A DNA stretch of 64,000 bases from Tubiluchus corallicola. Lineage: Eukaryota > Priapulida > Priapulimorpha > Priapulimorphida > Tubiluchidae. Each line of letters opens with the position of its first letter. Positions within the stretch are counted from its first letter, which is position 1. The position numbers were made by a program, and so were the translations under genes. The notes beneath the pieces were generated by a model. That model did not search any database and was not told where the DNA came from. It worked only from the letters and a program-made list of their open reading frames with translations. Shown here one piece after another: positions 56,301 through 62,719 of the stretch. The stretch covers positions 423,812 through 487,811 of the forward strand of contig JAQGDQ010000027.1 in the NCBI GenBank assembly GCA_030141605.1, read 5' to 3'.

Positions 56301-57301
56301 TAATTGGAATATCGTAATAACTGTTATTACTACTTCAATCATTTTTTCACTGAATATGCCGTAGCTTAGACTAGGTACCATATAAATGTCAAATAGCTTG
56401 AAGCCTTTCAGGCCCTTTCCTGTAAAAGGGTGACCATATTACGTTACCATATTCCAACATAGAACTGACTAATGTAGAGTACAGTGGGCTAAACATAGGT
56501 GCGGCCAGATAATCAAAGGAGTATTTCATCGCACGTGCTATCTTATTTAATTTACTGGGAACAGTTTCAGCATGCTAATCAAACTTCAAATCCCCAATGA
56601 TAAGCTTTGTGAAATACAATGGACTGGAAAAGAAGAAAGAACTTTTCTGACTCTACATTCACCTGTTGAAGGACGATTAGATGGATTATATTAAATAAAT
56701 ATTCTTCAGAATTTAGCACTCTCAATTTCATTTTGAATATGTCTAAATAGATAAATAGTTATGGTATTAGTATGGTAGTACATAATATGGTATTAAAAGA
56801 AATGGTTAAGTGTTTAACATTATACTTCTTCTGTTAGCATGATTTCTCACTTTTACTGTCTAGCCTATATATAATATAGATACGTCATCTCACTAATGCC
56901 CGGTTTACGGTTATTAATTCTGAAACCCTAACCGTTTTTATGTCGGGCATGTTCAAATATCGTGAATTTTTATCTTCTTAGCCAAAAGTGCAGATGCACC
57001 TTATGTCGTAAAAGATGTCATGTTATGGTTTCGTGAATAATCGTGTTATGGTTAGGTCTCTTAGACTTCGTAAAGCATTAAAATTACCAATAATGGCAAT
57101 ATCGGCAATAATTAAAATTAATTACTGACCCGAGTCGACGCGAATAAGTTCTGCTTTAACTTTACATTGCTCGACTTCATCTTTCAAGTGTGTCAGCTGT
57201 TTCTCTAACTTTGTTGTTACATCAGTAGGTAATTTTTCTAGTTCGTCACTGGTTAAAATTGAAAGAAGCACACTTGATGCAACTTTCGTGTCCGCCGCCA
57301 T
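14056..57301 (-). CDS. TPR: Nucleoprotein TPR, nuclear-basket coiled-coil scaffold, 48 exons, 2438 aa
   Basis: Exons 5' to 3': 57130-57301, 54524-54628, 53666-53836, 52726-52829, 50744-50908, 49512-50210, 48361-48468, 47402-47535, 46732-46833, 46511-46595, 45912-45977, 45066-45211, 43891-44113, 43169-43342, 42410-42550, 41288-41561, 40029-40178, 39177-39274, 38893-39027, 37653-37805, 36661-36771, 35996-36114, 35205-35352, 34518-34655, 33738-33925, 32223-32354, 30906-30989, 30296-30460, 29728-29857, 28993-29076, 28758-28881, 28227-28298, 27941-28095, 27035-27093, 25624-25805, 25378-25491, 24300-24476, 23559-23687, 21762-21949, 20588-20710, 19371-19563, 18579-18798, 18243-18439, 17792-17836, 16584-16752, 15833-15948, 15028-15120, 14056-14312. 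All junctions are GT-AG and the sum is 7317 nt. Residues 1 to about 1690 are coiled coil; the rest is acidic and disordered. Matches to human TPR include EQQYFEVE, LEKELENANDLL, ESIVRQRDMYKVLL, LLREQRGQNVLLSNLQ and YERELLLHAADVEAL. Known family role: filaments of the nuclear-pore basket, mRNA export control and checkpoint scaffolding. Human TPR is 2363 aa. Confidence 0.95.
14510..14526. repeat. Short (TA)n microsatellite in TPR intron 47
   Basis: An uninterrupted TA run of about eight units, about 200 bp upstream of the terminal exon on the coding strand. Confidence 0.85.
17792..17836 (-). CDS. TPR: TPR exon 44, 45-nt symmetric microexon
   Basis: Fifteen codons (DAEAASVATTSADSH plus a split codon) lie between a CATTAG acceptor and an ACA|GTAAGT donor. 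It is phase 1 at both ends, so skipping it keeps the frame: exon 43 can join exon 45 directly. Human TPR has DASEHASQ nearby, weakly supporting a real exon. It is a good candidate cassette exon. Confidence 0.6.
18243..18798 (-). CDS. TPR: TPR exons 42-43, conserved C-terminal motifs
   Basis: Exons 18579-18798 and 18243-18439 carry the best-conserved tail motifs: GIVPSTPTLSVPRRNDGFAE (human TVPSTPTLVVPHRTDGFAE), SSPQVAAGRFVFG, LASQGALGMDDT and ESGGKALPTTPV. Their linear spacing matches human TPR and anchors the identification of the low-complexity tail. Confidence 0.92.
19371..21949 (-). CDS. TPR: TPR exons 39-41, acidic tail
   Basis: Exons 21762-21949, 20588-20710 and 19371-19563 (residues about 1906-2073) are dominated by Asp and Glu. 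Key blocks are GDDDVILVESGEEEEQ (human GDDVIVIDSDDEEE), EEDDNDEEEDGFDEEVD and VIEDDDDADETDE. Such acidic tails in TPR are disordered and face the nucleoplasm. Confidence 0.85.
21261..21566. repeat. Pair of 30-bp direct repeats in TPR intron 39
   Basis: ACATGTTTTATACAATTG (21261 on) recurs as ACATGTTTTATATAACTG (21537 on). Similarity extends over about 30 bp and the copies are 276 bp apart. The spacer holds AGGGGTCCGCAAC near 21505, which resembles an hAT terminus, but no matching second end is found. Confidence 0.4.
23559..23687 (-). CDS. TPR: TPR exon 38, nuclear localisation segment
   Basis: This exon encodes VIFATAIPQKRPRAGSFSEQ. Human TPR has AVFGTVSAT..LPKRTREE at the matching place, inside its mapped nuclear import region, so QKRPR is a likely NLS. 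The acceptor is a tandem AGAG (CTAGAG|ATCAG); only the second AG keeps the frame. Confidence 0.75.
24841..24893. repeat. (TA)n-rich microsatellite in TPR intron 36
   Basis: About 50 bp of almost pure TA with a few interruptions. Confidence 0.9.
25624..25805 (-). CDS. TPR: TPR exon 35, Thr/Pro-rich linker between rod and tail
   Basis: Residues of about 1705-1765 are low complexity but show family-specific blocks: SIKPIATPSGSK, ATPTASIRPMAISS and TPTATVMPTPSGGE. These match the human NIKPTPVVSTPSK, STPRASIRPMVTP and TPTATVMPTT. They mark the switch from coiled coil to the disordered C-terminal tail. Confidence 0.9.
25971..26135. repeat. Dispersed repeat, copy A (TPR intron 34)
   Basis: It shares a series of blocks in the same order with 53150-53325: GCTTGCATTAGC/GGCTGCATTAGC, AATGGTAGGTC, TTTGAAAC, AAAGTTTGAAAA and CATTCGTAG. 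The overall identity looks near 70 percent by eye. No terminal repeats or open frame are seen; the family is unknown. Confidence 0.6.
27640..27905. repeat. Cluster of TTCACACTAGACAG motifs, possible MITE (TPR intron 33)
   Basis: The motif TTCACACTAGACAG(C/T)AA occurs at about 27704 and 27806, with an inverted or degenerate form at about 27882. AGTAACTTGC/AGTAACTCGC words recur among them. The dense mix of direct and inverted copies is typical of subterminal repeats of a short DNA transposon, but clean termini are not visible. Confidence 0.35.
28758..28881 (-). CDS. TPR: TPR exon 31, downstream copy of the duplicated exon
   Basis: Its first 84 nt encode EIASMKKAEEWQN through KENEKERMKK, the partner of exon 30. 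It then runs on through MLAQARLKINQLI, which aligns with the human AAKSKIAHLAG segment. This longer copy is therefore the ancestral exon. The donor is ATAG|GTTTGC, phase 1. Similarity to the exon 30 copy continues about 20 nt into the upstream intron. Confidence 0.85.
28993..29076 (-). CDS. TPR: TPR exon 30, upstream copy of a tandemly duplicated coiled-coil exon
   Basis: It is 84 nt, phase 0-0, 28 residues (about 1541-1568), beginning EIENLKKTEEQQN and ending KENEKEKMKK. The next exon starts with a closely similar block, and 20 of the 28 aligned residues are identical. Because it is exactly four heptads and keeps phase, it can be included or skipped without breaking the frame or the coiled-coil register. 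Human TPR has only one matching segment. Confidence 0.85.
29180..29557. mobile_element. hAT-type non-autonomous transposon with 8-bp target duplication
   Basis: This 378-bp element lies in TPR intron 29. The ends are CAGGACCGGATT and, inverted, CAGGGCCGAATC (9 of 12 match). Both sides are flanked by the perfect duplication ACTACAGC (29172-29179 and 29558-29565). Target duplications of 8 bp and CAGGG termini are typical of the hAT superfamily. No transposase is encoded. Confidence 0.8.
31708..31971. repeat. 49-bp minisatellite, about 5.3 copies (TPR intron 26)
   Basis: The unit CATGGCACTCATTGTTTGCC continues through AACAGCAGGTCATAG and TTTGTATTACAA. Copies begin near 31708, 31758, 31807, 31856, 31905 and 31953 (last partial). 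They differ at only a few positions, so the array is recent. Confidence 0.95.
32540..32600 (+). repeat. Possible degenerate tRNA-like sequence
   Basis: ATGGCACAGTAGCCCGGAA resembles an A-box region and TTGGGTTCAACTCGC a B-box region, about 30 bp apart. It may be an old tRNA-derived SINE head. The match is weak and no tail is defined. Confidence 0.25.
33197..33617. repeat. 47-bp composite minisatellite, nine copies (TPR intron 25)
   Basis: Two related half-units alternate: one of 24 bp beginning ATGTGAAGTGATTCAGGCCT and one of 23 bp beginning AGTGAAACGATTCAGGCCT. Nine pairs are present, starting near 33199, 33246, 33293, 33339, 33386, 33434, 33481, 33528 and 33576. On the TPR coding strand each half-unit carries GTGAGG, a donor-like word. 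It is not CRISPR-like, since there are no unique spacers. Confidence 0.95.
35401..35646. mobile_element. Mariner-type MITE with long inverted repeats (TPR intron 22)
   Basis: This is 246 bp. The outer arms GACAAAGTTTTGG (35401 on) and its complement (ending 35646) enclose inner arms CAGGGTTGTCCA and TGGACAACCCTG. CAGGGTTGTCC ends next to TA resemble Tc1/mariner termini. The paired arms span about 45 bp with few mismatches. A plus-strand open frame here is incidental. Confidence 0.7.
35996..37805 (-). CDS. TPR: TPR exons 20-22, MLP1/2-like domain core
   Basis: Exons 37653-37805, 36661-36771 and 35996-36114 encode residues of about 1085-1212. They include YERELLLHAADVEALSTL and LEEQNSVLHSQM, the segment that corresponds to the TPR/MLP1/MLP2-like domain shared with yeast Mlp proteins. 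Exon 22 ends with phase 2 at a GTAAC donor. Exon 23 resumes as YLRREKEIS, matching human FIRREKEIA, which confirms the junction. Confidence 0.85.
36200..36217. repeat. (GACA)n microsatellite
   Basis: A short run of about four and a half GACA units in TPR intron 21. Confidence 0.85.
40447..40942. mobile_element. Pogo/Tigger-like non-autonomous transposon (TPR intron 16)
   Basis: This is 496 bp with about 26-bp inverted ends (CAGTGGCCGCCGCTTATTAT at the left, with its near-complement at the right) flanked by TA on both sides. Inside, the word CTTAATATGGACA and variants recur at least seven times near both ends, as subterminal repeats. The element is far more GC-rich than its surroundings. TA targets and CAGTGG ends fit the Tc1/mariner-pogo group. 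The minus-strand frame of about 97 codons has no transposase features. Confidence 0.85.
41645..42354. mobile_element. hAT-type element occupying most of TPR intron 15
   Basis: This is 710 bp within an 848-bp intron. The right end inverted reads CAGGGCTGGATTAAC; the left end reads CGGCACTAGATTAAC (11 of 15). It is flanked by GGAAAAGA (41637-41644) and GGAAAAGC (42355-42362), a 7-of-8 target duplication. No transposase is seen. It is older than the hAT-type copy at 29180-29557, judging by end divergence. Confidence 0.65.
42674..42907. mobile_element. Mariner-type MITE (TPR intron 14)
   Basis: This is 234 bp, flanked by TA on both sides. The left end CTGGGTGTTTCAAAACAAAA pairs with the right end, whose complement reads CAGGTTGTTTCAAAAGAAAC; the match covers about 28 bp with one gap. 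These are mariner-like termini. No coding content. Confidence 0.75.
46976..47165 (+). mobile_element. tRNA-derived SINE, copy 1 (TPR intron 8)
   Basis: A tRNA-like head at about 46981-47055 has an A-box-like GGTTATAGCAGTTAAGG, an anticodon stem CTGC/GCAG around CTTACAA (anticodon position TAC), and a perfect T-arm with B-box GGTTCAAATCC at 47034-47044. The body that follows (TTCACATTTCCTGTTTTTCA onward) is shared with the copy at 50300-50415. It is a SINE rather than a tRNA gene because the acceptor stem does not pair and a tail follows. Confidence 0.7.
48575..48662. repeat. C/T-rich tract (polypyrimidine) in TPR intron 6
   Basis: This is mostly CTCTCTTT-type words. Similar tracts lie at about 4140-4290 and 54240-54350. 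Confidence 0.7.
48925..49375. mobile_element. MITE with 29-bp inverted ends and many TCAAATGTAGAC words (TPR intron 6)
   Basis: This is 451 bp. The left end TATATAGGTTTTACATGTC is repeated inverted at the right with one mismatch over 29 bp. TCAAATGTAGAC or a close variant occurs about eight times pointing inward from the left and three times inverted at the right. No open frame. The target site is probably TA or TATA. The superfamily is not certain. Confidence 0.8.
49512..50210 (-). CDS. TPR: TPR exon 6, a 699-nt exon (residues 240-472)
   Basis: This is by far the longest exon of the gene (most are 60-220 nt), phase 0 at both ends. It encodes the best-conserved rod segment: LYKNSADESENKVNEL, LEKELENANDLLAAAR, the TAAA turn, GMTLTQIY and EEKAPILKKQREDYERA align block by block with human TPR. 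This region of human TPR includes the pore-attachment segment that binds NUP153. The split human exons here imply intron loss or fusion in this lineage. Confidence 0.9.
50300..50415 (+). mobile_element. tRNA-derived SINE, copy 2, truncated head (TPR intron 5)
   Basis: B-box GGTTCAAATCC at 50325-50335 is followed by AGGCTGTA and a body (TTCACATTTACTGTCTTTCA onward) that aligns with copy 1 through TAGGTTTGTAC. The A-box half is missing or diverged. Confidence 0.6.
51679..52575. mobile_element. Second pogo/Tigger-like element, older (TPR intron 4)
   Basis: This is 897 bp between TA dinucleotides (51677-51678 and 52576-52577). The right end inverted reads CAGTAGGCGCGGCTTAATGG; the left end reads GAGTAGGCCTCATTTATTC. 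ATTGACTCA and TTAATTGGGTCA words recur near both ends. The right terminus is close to that of the element at 40447-40942, so the two are relatives. No transposase frame remains. Confidence 0.55.
53150..53325. repeat. Dispersed repeat, copy B (TPR intron 3)
   Basis: It aligns in the same orientation with 25971-26135. See that entry for the shared blocks. Confidence 0.6.
54042..54410. repeat. Possible DNA-transposon remnant (TPR intron 2)
   Basis: The left edge GGGGCCGGATTCATGTAC is followed by a small hairpin (ACTTACGACA/TGTCATAAGT). The right edge, inverted, reads TACGGTTCCATAAATG, which is loosely similar. The core includes a polypyrimidine tract. The ends are weak, so this is tentative. 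Confidence 0.3.
55940..56560 (-). pseudogene. Decayed 3' end of a CR1-like LINE reverse transcriptase (TPR intron 1)
   Basis: Reading the minus strand through several frameshifts gives the typical end of a non-LTR polymerase. It shows LYSTLVSSMLEYGNVIW, the LVRPHLEYANVVW-type block, followed about 350 bp later by NTFKSCLDKYF, the usual last motif. It is a 5'-truncated, inactivated copy, and not obviously the same family as the copy at 59165-62560. Confidence 0.6.
57130..57301 (-). CDS. TPR: TPR exon 1 (start codon, residues 1-57)
   Basis: The ATG at 57299-57301 sits in a strong context (G at -3, G at +4) and opens MAADTKV. It continues to ELEKLPTDVTTKLEKQL, which aligns with the human N terminus (ELNKLPKSV..KLEKFL). 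The upstream in-frame codons reach no earlier ATG, so this start is preferred. The donor is TCGG|GTCAGT, phase 1. The bases around the ATG also read ATGGCGGC, a YY1-type site. Confidence 0.9.
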
Positions 57302-57480
57302 AGCTCCAGTAAGAGTTTTCTGAGCAAACAACGCACTGTCAGACTGTCAGCACTTTTATTCACAAGGGGTTTGTTTGCCAACATTACCCAACCAACAAAG
57401 AACTTGGACGAAAATCATCGGTCGTTTTCGCCACTGCCCATTGGGGAATACTAGTTGAAACAAAAGCATTAACTACGTAA
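57302..57480 (-). promoter_or_regulatory. Probable TPR promoter with CCAAT box
   Basis: The region directly upstream of the TPR ATG has an ATTGG at 57440-57444, which is CCAAT on the coding strand about 140 nt before the start codon. No TATA box is evident. It is the best promoter candidate by position. Confidence 0.4.
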
Positions 57481-58985
57481 TAGTAATAGCAATCGCAAAT
57501 TTATTTAGCTTCATAAACATAATACAGTAGTTAAAATCCCTGACACAAAGAGTTTTATATTAAAACATACTGCTCTTAGGGAACTTCCTAAAATGAGATG
57601 ATCACAGATTAGCAAAGCAACTACTACTCATATGAATGGAAAGAGAGCATTACGCTAACAGTTTATAATCTGAAACCAAATAAATTATTAAATAACTACC
57701 AAATGGAAGAGCGAAAAGAAGGCTTGTCACAACTAAATCACAATGGAAAAAGATGGTGAAGCTCACGCTATTTGAGGATATACAACAAGAATTTTAATAG
57801 AAAAGATCAAAAGTCTATGTTGAACTAAGTTTTTTTGAAACCGTACATTCTACTTGTAAGCTCAGGTAGAATTTCATTCACATTACTCTGAGCATGAAAA
57901 AACTTAAAGGAAATTATACGAGTGTAGTGACAAAGTAACCTCAGTTGCTTTATGTAAATAACACTACAGTAGTCAAAGATAGGCCTGGCAGTTCTAACAT
58001 AAATCCAATATACTTCGGACAAAATTCCAGTATCTTTAGTCAAAAATAGGCATTTGTGACAATATGAGCAATGTGTTTTTAATGAGCAAGCTGATTAATA
58101 TATACAGTTGATAAACCTAAGTTGCTACAAAAAGCACCTTTCCAGAAAAGAGAATATAGGTACATAAACAGGAACATTATAAGGGAAATTATTTATAGGA
58201 AGTCGCCATACAGTGCTAAAAAGTTATTTTGACAAATACAAAATCGTTTCCAATAACTGGGGAAAACAAAGTACAAGCAAATAAATAATTATAATGATTA
58301 CTAGATAATATGCATTGATATTGCCATTATATTAATTGGTTAGAATAACCTAGGCTTTACTGGATATCTTTTACTGTAGAGACACACATTTCTTGACGAT
58401 TTTTAAAAATATAGGAACAATAAAGTGGGACAGGCTTACATGTAATTATTTATGAAATGTGAATTGCGTGTTTTATAAGAAAAACTGTTATGGAATGTAA
58501 ATTGTATAAATGTTTTAGCTTATTTGGCATAAATCTAGAAGTAAACATTAATTGGATAATAAATTAATAATCACGAGTTAATAGATTTATGACAAGCAAC
58601 AGCATATTTGTTGGCTTACAATGTCAAACATTATTGTGTGGCAGAGCGACTCTATCCCATATGTCATTAGAAGTCATTAGCAGTTTTAAAATTTTAAAAT
58701 GTTAATTTTGTTGTTAATTAAGTAATTGCTTACTTTTATGAATTATAATAGCAGGTAGCAATTCTCAGGCCTTGTAGATTAATTTTTTTGCTATGCTTTT
58801 GACAAGATTAGTATACACTTCCATTTACATTTATAGAAAGGAATTAATCGTAGAAAATACGCTCACTTTACAGTTTACGGTTCGTCAAATTGTTGCTGCT
58901 TTTTTACAATCTACAGTAACAAAAATGAATCTGCTACGCAAGCACGATTCTTAAATACACGTAGCTTCTTAGATTGATATGTAGA
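57481..58985. other. No supported gene upstream of TPR
   Basis: AT-rich sequence. A 72-codon minus-strand frame at 57825-58043 contains IFDYCSVIY and may be an old repeat-derived fragment, but I cannot assign it. Confidence 0.4.
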
Positions 58986-59110
58986 ATGTCTAACAATGTA
59001 AATGACACGCCAGAAGAAAATTTGTTGTTGGGAGCAGATATGAAACCAACCAAGGATGGTTTACACCTAAATTTACTTTCAGGCGATTCTGTTGCTAAGC
59101 AATGGAATAG
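58986..59110 (+). CDS. Possible first coding exon of an unrecognised plus-strand gene
   Basis: An ATG at 58986 opens 41 codons plus 2 nt (MSNNVNDTPEENLLLGA, then GLHLNLLSGDSVAKQWNR) that run straight into a consensus donor AATAG|GTAAAC. Codon composition looks like protein rather than AT noise. No partner exon is identified to the right before the window ends. If the gene is real, the LINE at 59165-62560 sits in its first intron. The product is unknown. Confidence 0.35.
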
Positions 59111-59164
59111 GTAAACTTTGTAGTTTGTAGTACTAGTATTAACCCTTTCACTACGTCGTTGCCT

Positions 59165-62100
59165 TATCTTTATGTTACCTTATGCCAAATCGTGTATATA
59201 TGCTCATATCCGTATCCTCACAGGAGGCCTTGTATTTGTAGACTATCTCTTTCCCAGCCCAGTGCATGTCCAACCTTCTCTTAAATACATCTACGCTTGG
59301 TGCGCATACCACATCGTTGGATAAAAAATTCCATGCATCTACAATTTTGTGCGAAAAACAATTCAATTCTATACACTTTTTTGATCTGAACTTGTATAGC
59401 TTTAGTGAATGGCCTCTGGTGATTGATCTGGCCACCTGCGATCTCAATTTCAACTGTGGGCTTACAGCTTGATCATATATATTCGTTAAGATCTTATAAG
59501 CCTCAATCATGTCACCTCTCAGTCTCCTGTAAGCTAGTGTTGGTAACTTAGGGAACTTTAGACGGTCAGTATGAGATAATTCTTTCAAGTTACTAAGCTT
59601 TCTTGTCGCATATCTTTGTACTTGTCCTAGCTGATTTATATATTTGACCAATGAGTGCCATACTGAGCTTGAAAACTCCAAGTGGGGCCTAACTAATTTG
59701 TACAGACAGATGAACATACTATTTGCCAAAGTAGTAAAAGCTCTAGTTATTATCCCCACCATCTTAGCTTTGCTTATCTTTTCCTGGATGTGATGTTCAA
59801 ATGTGAGCAATCTATCAAAAATAACTCCAACGTCTTTCTCTGACTCAACCCATTGTATCCGGTAACTAATTTCATCTCTAACCAGCGTGTAATCAGAAGT
59901 TGGATTATTTTCTTTCCTAGATGTTATATTCATCGCCTTATATTTACCAGGATGAAAAGCTAACAACCAATCTTTACTCCATTTAGTCGTACTATGAAGA
60001 TCTTCTTGAATGTTTTCCCTGTCCTGCTCTGATTCAATTTTATTGAACAGTTTTGTATCATCCACAAACAGAAAGATTTCAGACACAACTTCTTATGGAA
60101 GATCATTGATGTAGATGAGAAATAATATTGGATCAAGGACGCTGCCCTGTGGAATTTAACTATCTACATTTCGCCAGCTTGAGCCACATCCCTGTACAAT
60201 GACTTTTTGCTTCCTATCATCAGAAAATCTGCTATCCATGTAACTATACCTTCCTCAATCCCATATGCTCTCAACTTACACAACACCTTTGTGGGTCACT
60301 GTATCAAATGCTTTTTCAAAGTCCATATACACGACATCCATGTTTTCTCCACTATCCAGTGCTTCAGTCCACATCTCCATTACTTGTAAGAGCTGTAGGC
60401 TTGTTGGGCATCTTGGCAAAAACCCATATTGCTTATTACTAATAAATTTGTTCATCAGTAGGCACTTTGGAATGTGGTCCCTCAAGAATTTCTCCATTAC
60501 CTTACATACAACACTTGTTAGAGATACAGGACGATAGTTATTTGCCATTTTTCTGTTACCCTTTTTGTATATCACAGATATTCTGGCTTCTTTCTGTTTA
60601 TGTGGTAAAACTCCTGCAACAAACAAGTGATTAAAAATCATAGTTAAAGGCGCTTTAATTTCGTCTGCTAATTCTCTTAACAACCGTGGGTACATGCCAT
60701 CTAGCCCTTCTGATTTTTATATATTTAGCTTTTTCAACTGTTCTTCTACCATTTCCTCATTAATTTCTAGCTGTTGCATACCATAAACGGCCCTCCTCTT
60801 TTCAAAATTTGGTATCCGAAGGCTAGAGTCCTCTAACACAACACACTTGCAAAGTAATCAGATAAGATTTCTGCTTTTGTTTCACTGCTAGTTACAAGTT
60901 CAGAGTTCAGATGTAGTTTTGTTCGGCACTCTATGAAGCTCACCAATTCCTTCTTTTATTTTGTACTTAGATTTAATATATTTCCAAACTGCCTTAGGAT
61001 TCGTTTTAACATCATGTGCAATATTTTCTTCAAGCTCAGCTCTCTGGCTCCTTATTTCTTTAGTTACTAGATTCCTAGCTCGATTGTATTCCTTTCTGCT
61101 GTCCTCTGTATGCATCCTACAATACCTGTTCCATAGTCTCCTTTTCTCTCGCAGCAGCTGCCGACAGTTTTCATCTAATGGTCTTACTATTCAATGGCAA
61201 ATTTTTCTAATGTTAAATGCACCTTCGGATTTTTAGATCTTGCTTCTGTTGCAACTACGATATGTGGTTCAAGCTGGTTAATTTTTAATCTGAATTCATA
61301 AAGTTTATTGCTCAAACAGTCCGCATTTGTGTACACAGTGATTCCAAACCTTTTTGATGTTCAAATTCCCTGCTCACACCGTCTTTTTTCGCATTTTCAC
61401 AAAGTGTTTTATTAGTAGTGCTAGTGAATTTAATTCGGTTATATACATTATTTACACATTTTTGCAGCACTAAATCTACAGCTGACTCACGGGAGATTTT
61501 ACTTCTGTAATTTTACCCATGTTGTGGCCTTCTGCTTTTTCCTGGCCTTACCCCTGCTTTTTCCGCTTCTGCTTTCTTTAATTTCAGTCCTTCTCTCAAT
61601 TTTCTGTTTGCCTCTCTTTGGATTGGTGTCACGTCTGGACGTTTCGTTTTTTGCCTGCTTTAATATTCTGCCTCTCACTGCATCATCTTCGATAGTTATC
61701 CTTAAAAGGTCGAATACTGTTATCTGACTACTTGCCCAGTCTTCTTACATTTTCAGCAATCACATCTTTAATTCCTAGTTCCATTTCACAAAGATCCTTA
61801 AAGGCTTCAGTATTACTCTCAATTCTATTATTCAAATTATCATTATGGCTTTCTACGACAAAATATTTCAGCTTTTATTTTATTATCAATATCTGCTTGT
61901 GTTACAACCCCAGCAGCTGTTTCTAATCTTGGAAACTCAGTGTCTGACTTCATTTGTTTTACAGAAGATTCAATGTCTTTTTTTATCTTCGAACACTTCT
62001 ATTTTATCTCTTATGTCGTTGCTAGTTATTTTGTCCTCAAAATGTTCAAATTTGTCAGTTAACAGTCTTATCTCTGACTTGTCTGCTTTTGCACTTAATT

Positions 62101-62560
62101 TACAATTTAGCTGTTAAACCTGTTGTTCTAGTTTCGTTGCTAAAGTTGAGAAATTTTTTTGGATTTGGTCATGTACTGTTTGCTTTACATTTTCAGTGCT
62201 GGCCTCTAGTTTCTTAGATAAATTAATTGATGCATTCGCCATAACAACACATCTACCCGGGCAAAACCATAACATTGATGGATTTCGTGTCAATGCGTAC
62301 GTTTCATCTGAGTAACCTAGACACCTTGTGCATGACCACCACTCGCAATAGTCACAGTACAATGCTTTAGTGTTATCATCAACATTCTCACCACACAGTT
62401 TACAAGGACAAGATTCCCCTGTTGATACCAACAACTCAATAGCCTGAAAGTCTGTTGAATCATTAACAGAAATTGTGCTCGATTTTCTTGCCTGAGTTGA
62501 GGACTTTGCCTTCGTTTTCTTTTTTGGGCCCATGTTTTCAACTTGAATATCAATTTATGT
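59165..62560 (-). mobile_element. CR1-like non-LTR retrotransposon, decayed, with PHD-finger ORF1
   Basis: It reads on the minus strand. ORF1 (62533 to about 62114, then shifted) starts MGPKKKTKAK and has a PHD-like zinc finger (CKLC, CDYCEWWSC, CLGY, CPGRC) followed by a coiled coil. The linker before the polymerase (61115-60900) has NPKAVWKYIKSK. The reverse transcriptase is split by stops and shifts: YRPVSLTSVVCKVMEK and YMDFEKAFDTV in 60695-60276, then the catalytic FVDDTKLF, thumb and terminal SVDVFKRRLDMHW in 60086-59175. I cannot find an APE endonuclease between ORF1 and the linker, and the distance is too short for one, so the copy appears internally deleted as well as frameshifted. 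Confidence 0.85.
62114..62533 (-). CDS. ORF1 of the LINE: PHD-type zinc finger and coiled coil, 139 aa fragment
   Basis: The lysine-rich start is followed by a Cys-rich module at residues of about 42-94 with the spacing CxxC, CxxC, WxC, CxxC and CxxxC, typical of PHD/RING-like fingers seen in some CR1-clade ORF1 proteins. It is then predicted coiled coil (LSKKLEASTENVKQTV). The frame ends in TAA, but the same reading continues in another frame (LSAKADKSEIRLLTDKFEHF), so the original protein was longer. Confidence 0.75.
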   Translation of the reverse strand: MGPKKKTKAKSSTQARKSSTISVNDSTDFQAIELLVSTGESCPCKLCGENVDDNTKALYCDYCEWWSCTRCLGYSDETYALTRNPSMLWFCPGRCVVMANASINLSKKLEASTENVKQTVHDQIQKNFSTLATKLEQQV

Positions 62561-62676
62561 ACTTTGCAGTAGTATTGTAATAAATACGTCTTACCATTTG
62601 CACAGCTAATTATGGCAGGATAATAATAGAAGAGTTTTAAAAATCACGGGTTGCAAAAAACTGTTTTTACGCTGTA

Positions 62677-62708
62677 GACGCCATGTTAACACCCGCCATA
62701 GACGCCAT
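62677..62708 (-). promoter_or_regulatory. Cluster of three YY1-like ATGGCG sites 5' of LINE ORF1
   Basis: On the minus strand ATGGCGTC, ATGGCGGG and ATGGCGTC lie within 32 bp, about 145 nt before the ORF1 ATG. YY1 sites of this form position transcription start in mammalian L1, so these may belong to the internal promoter of the element. Confidence 0.4.
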
Positions 62709-62719
62709 TTTTAAACGCA

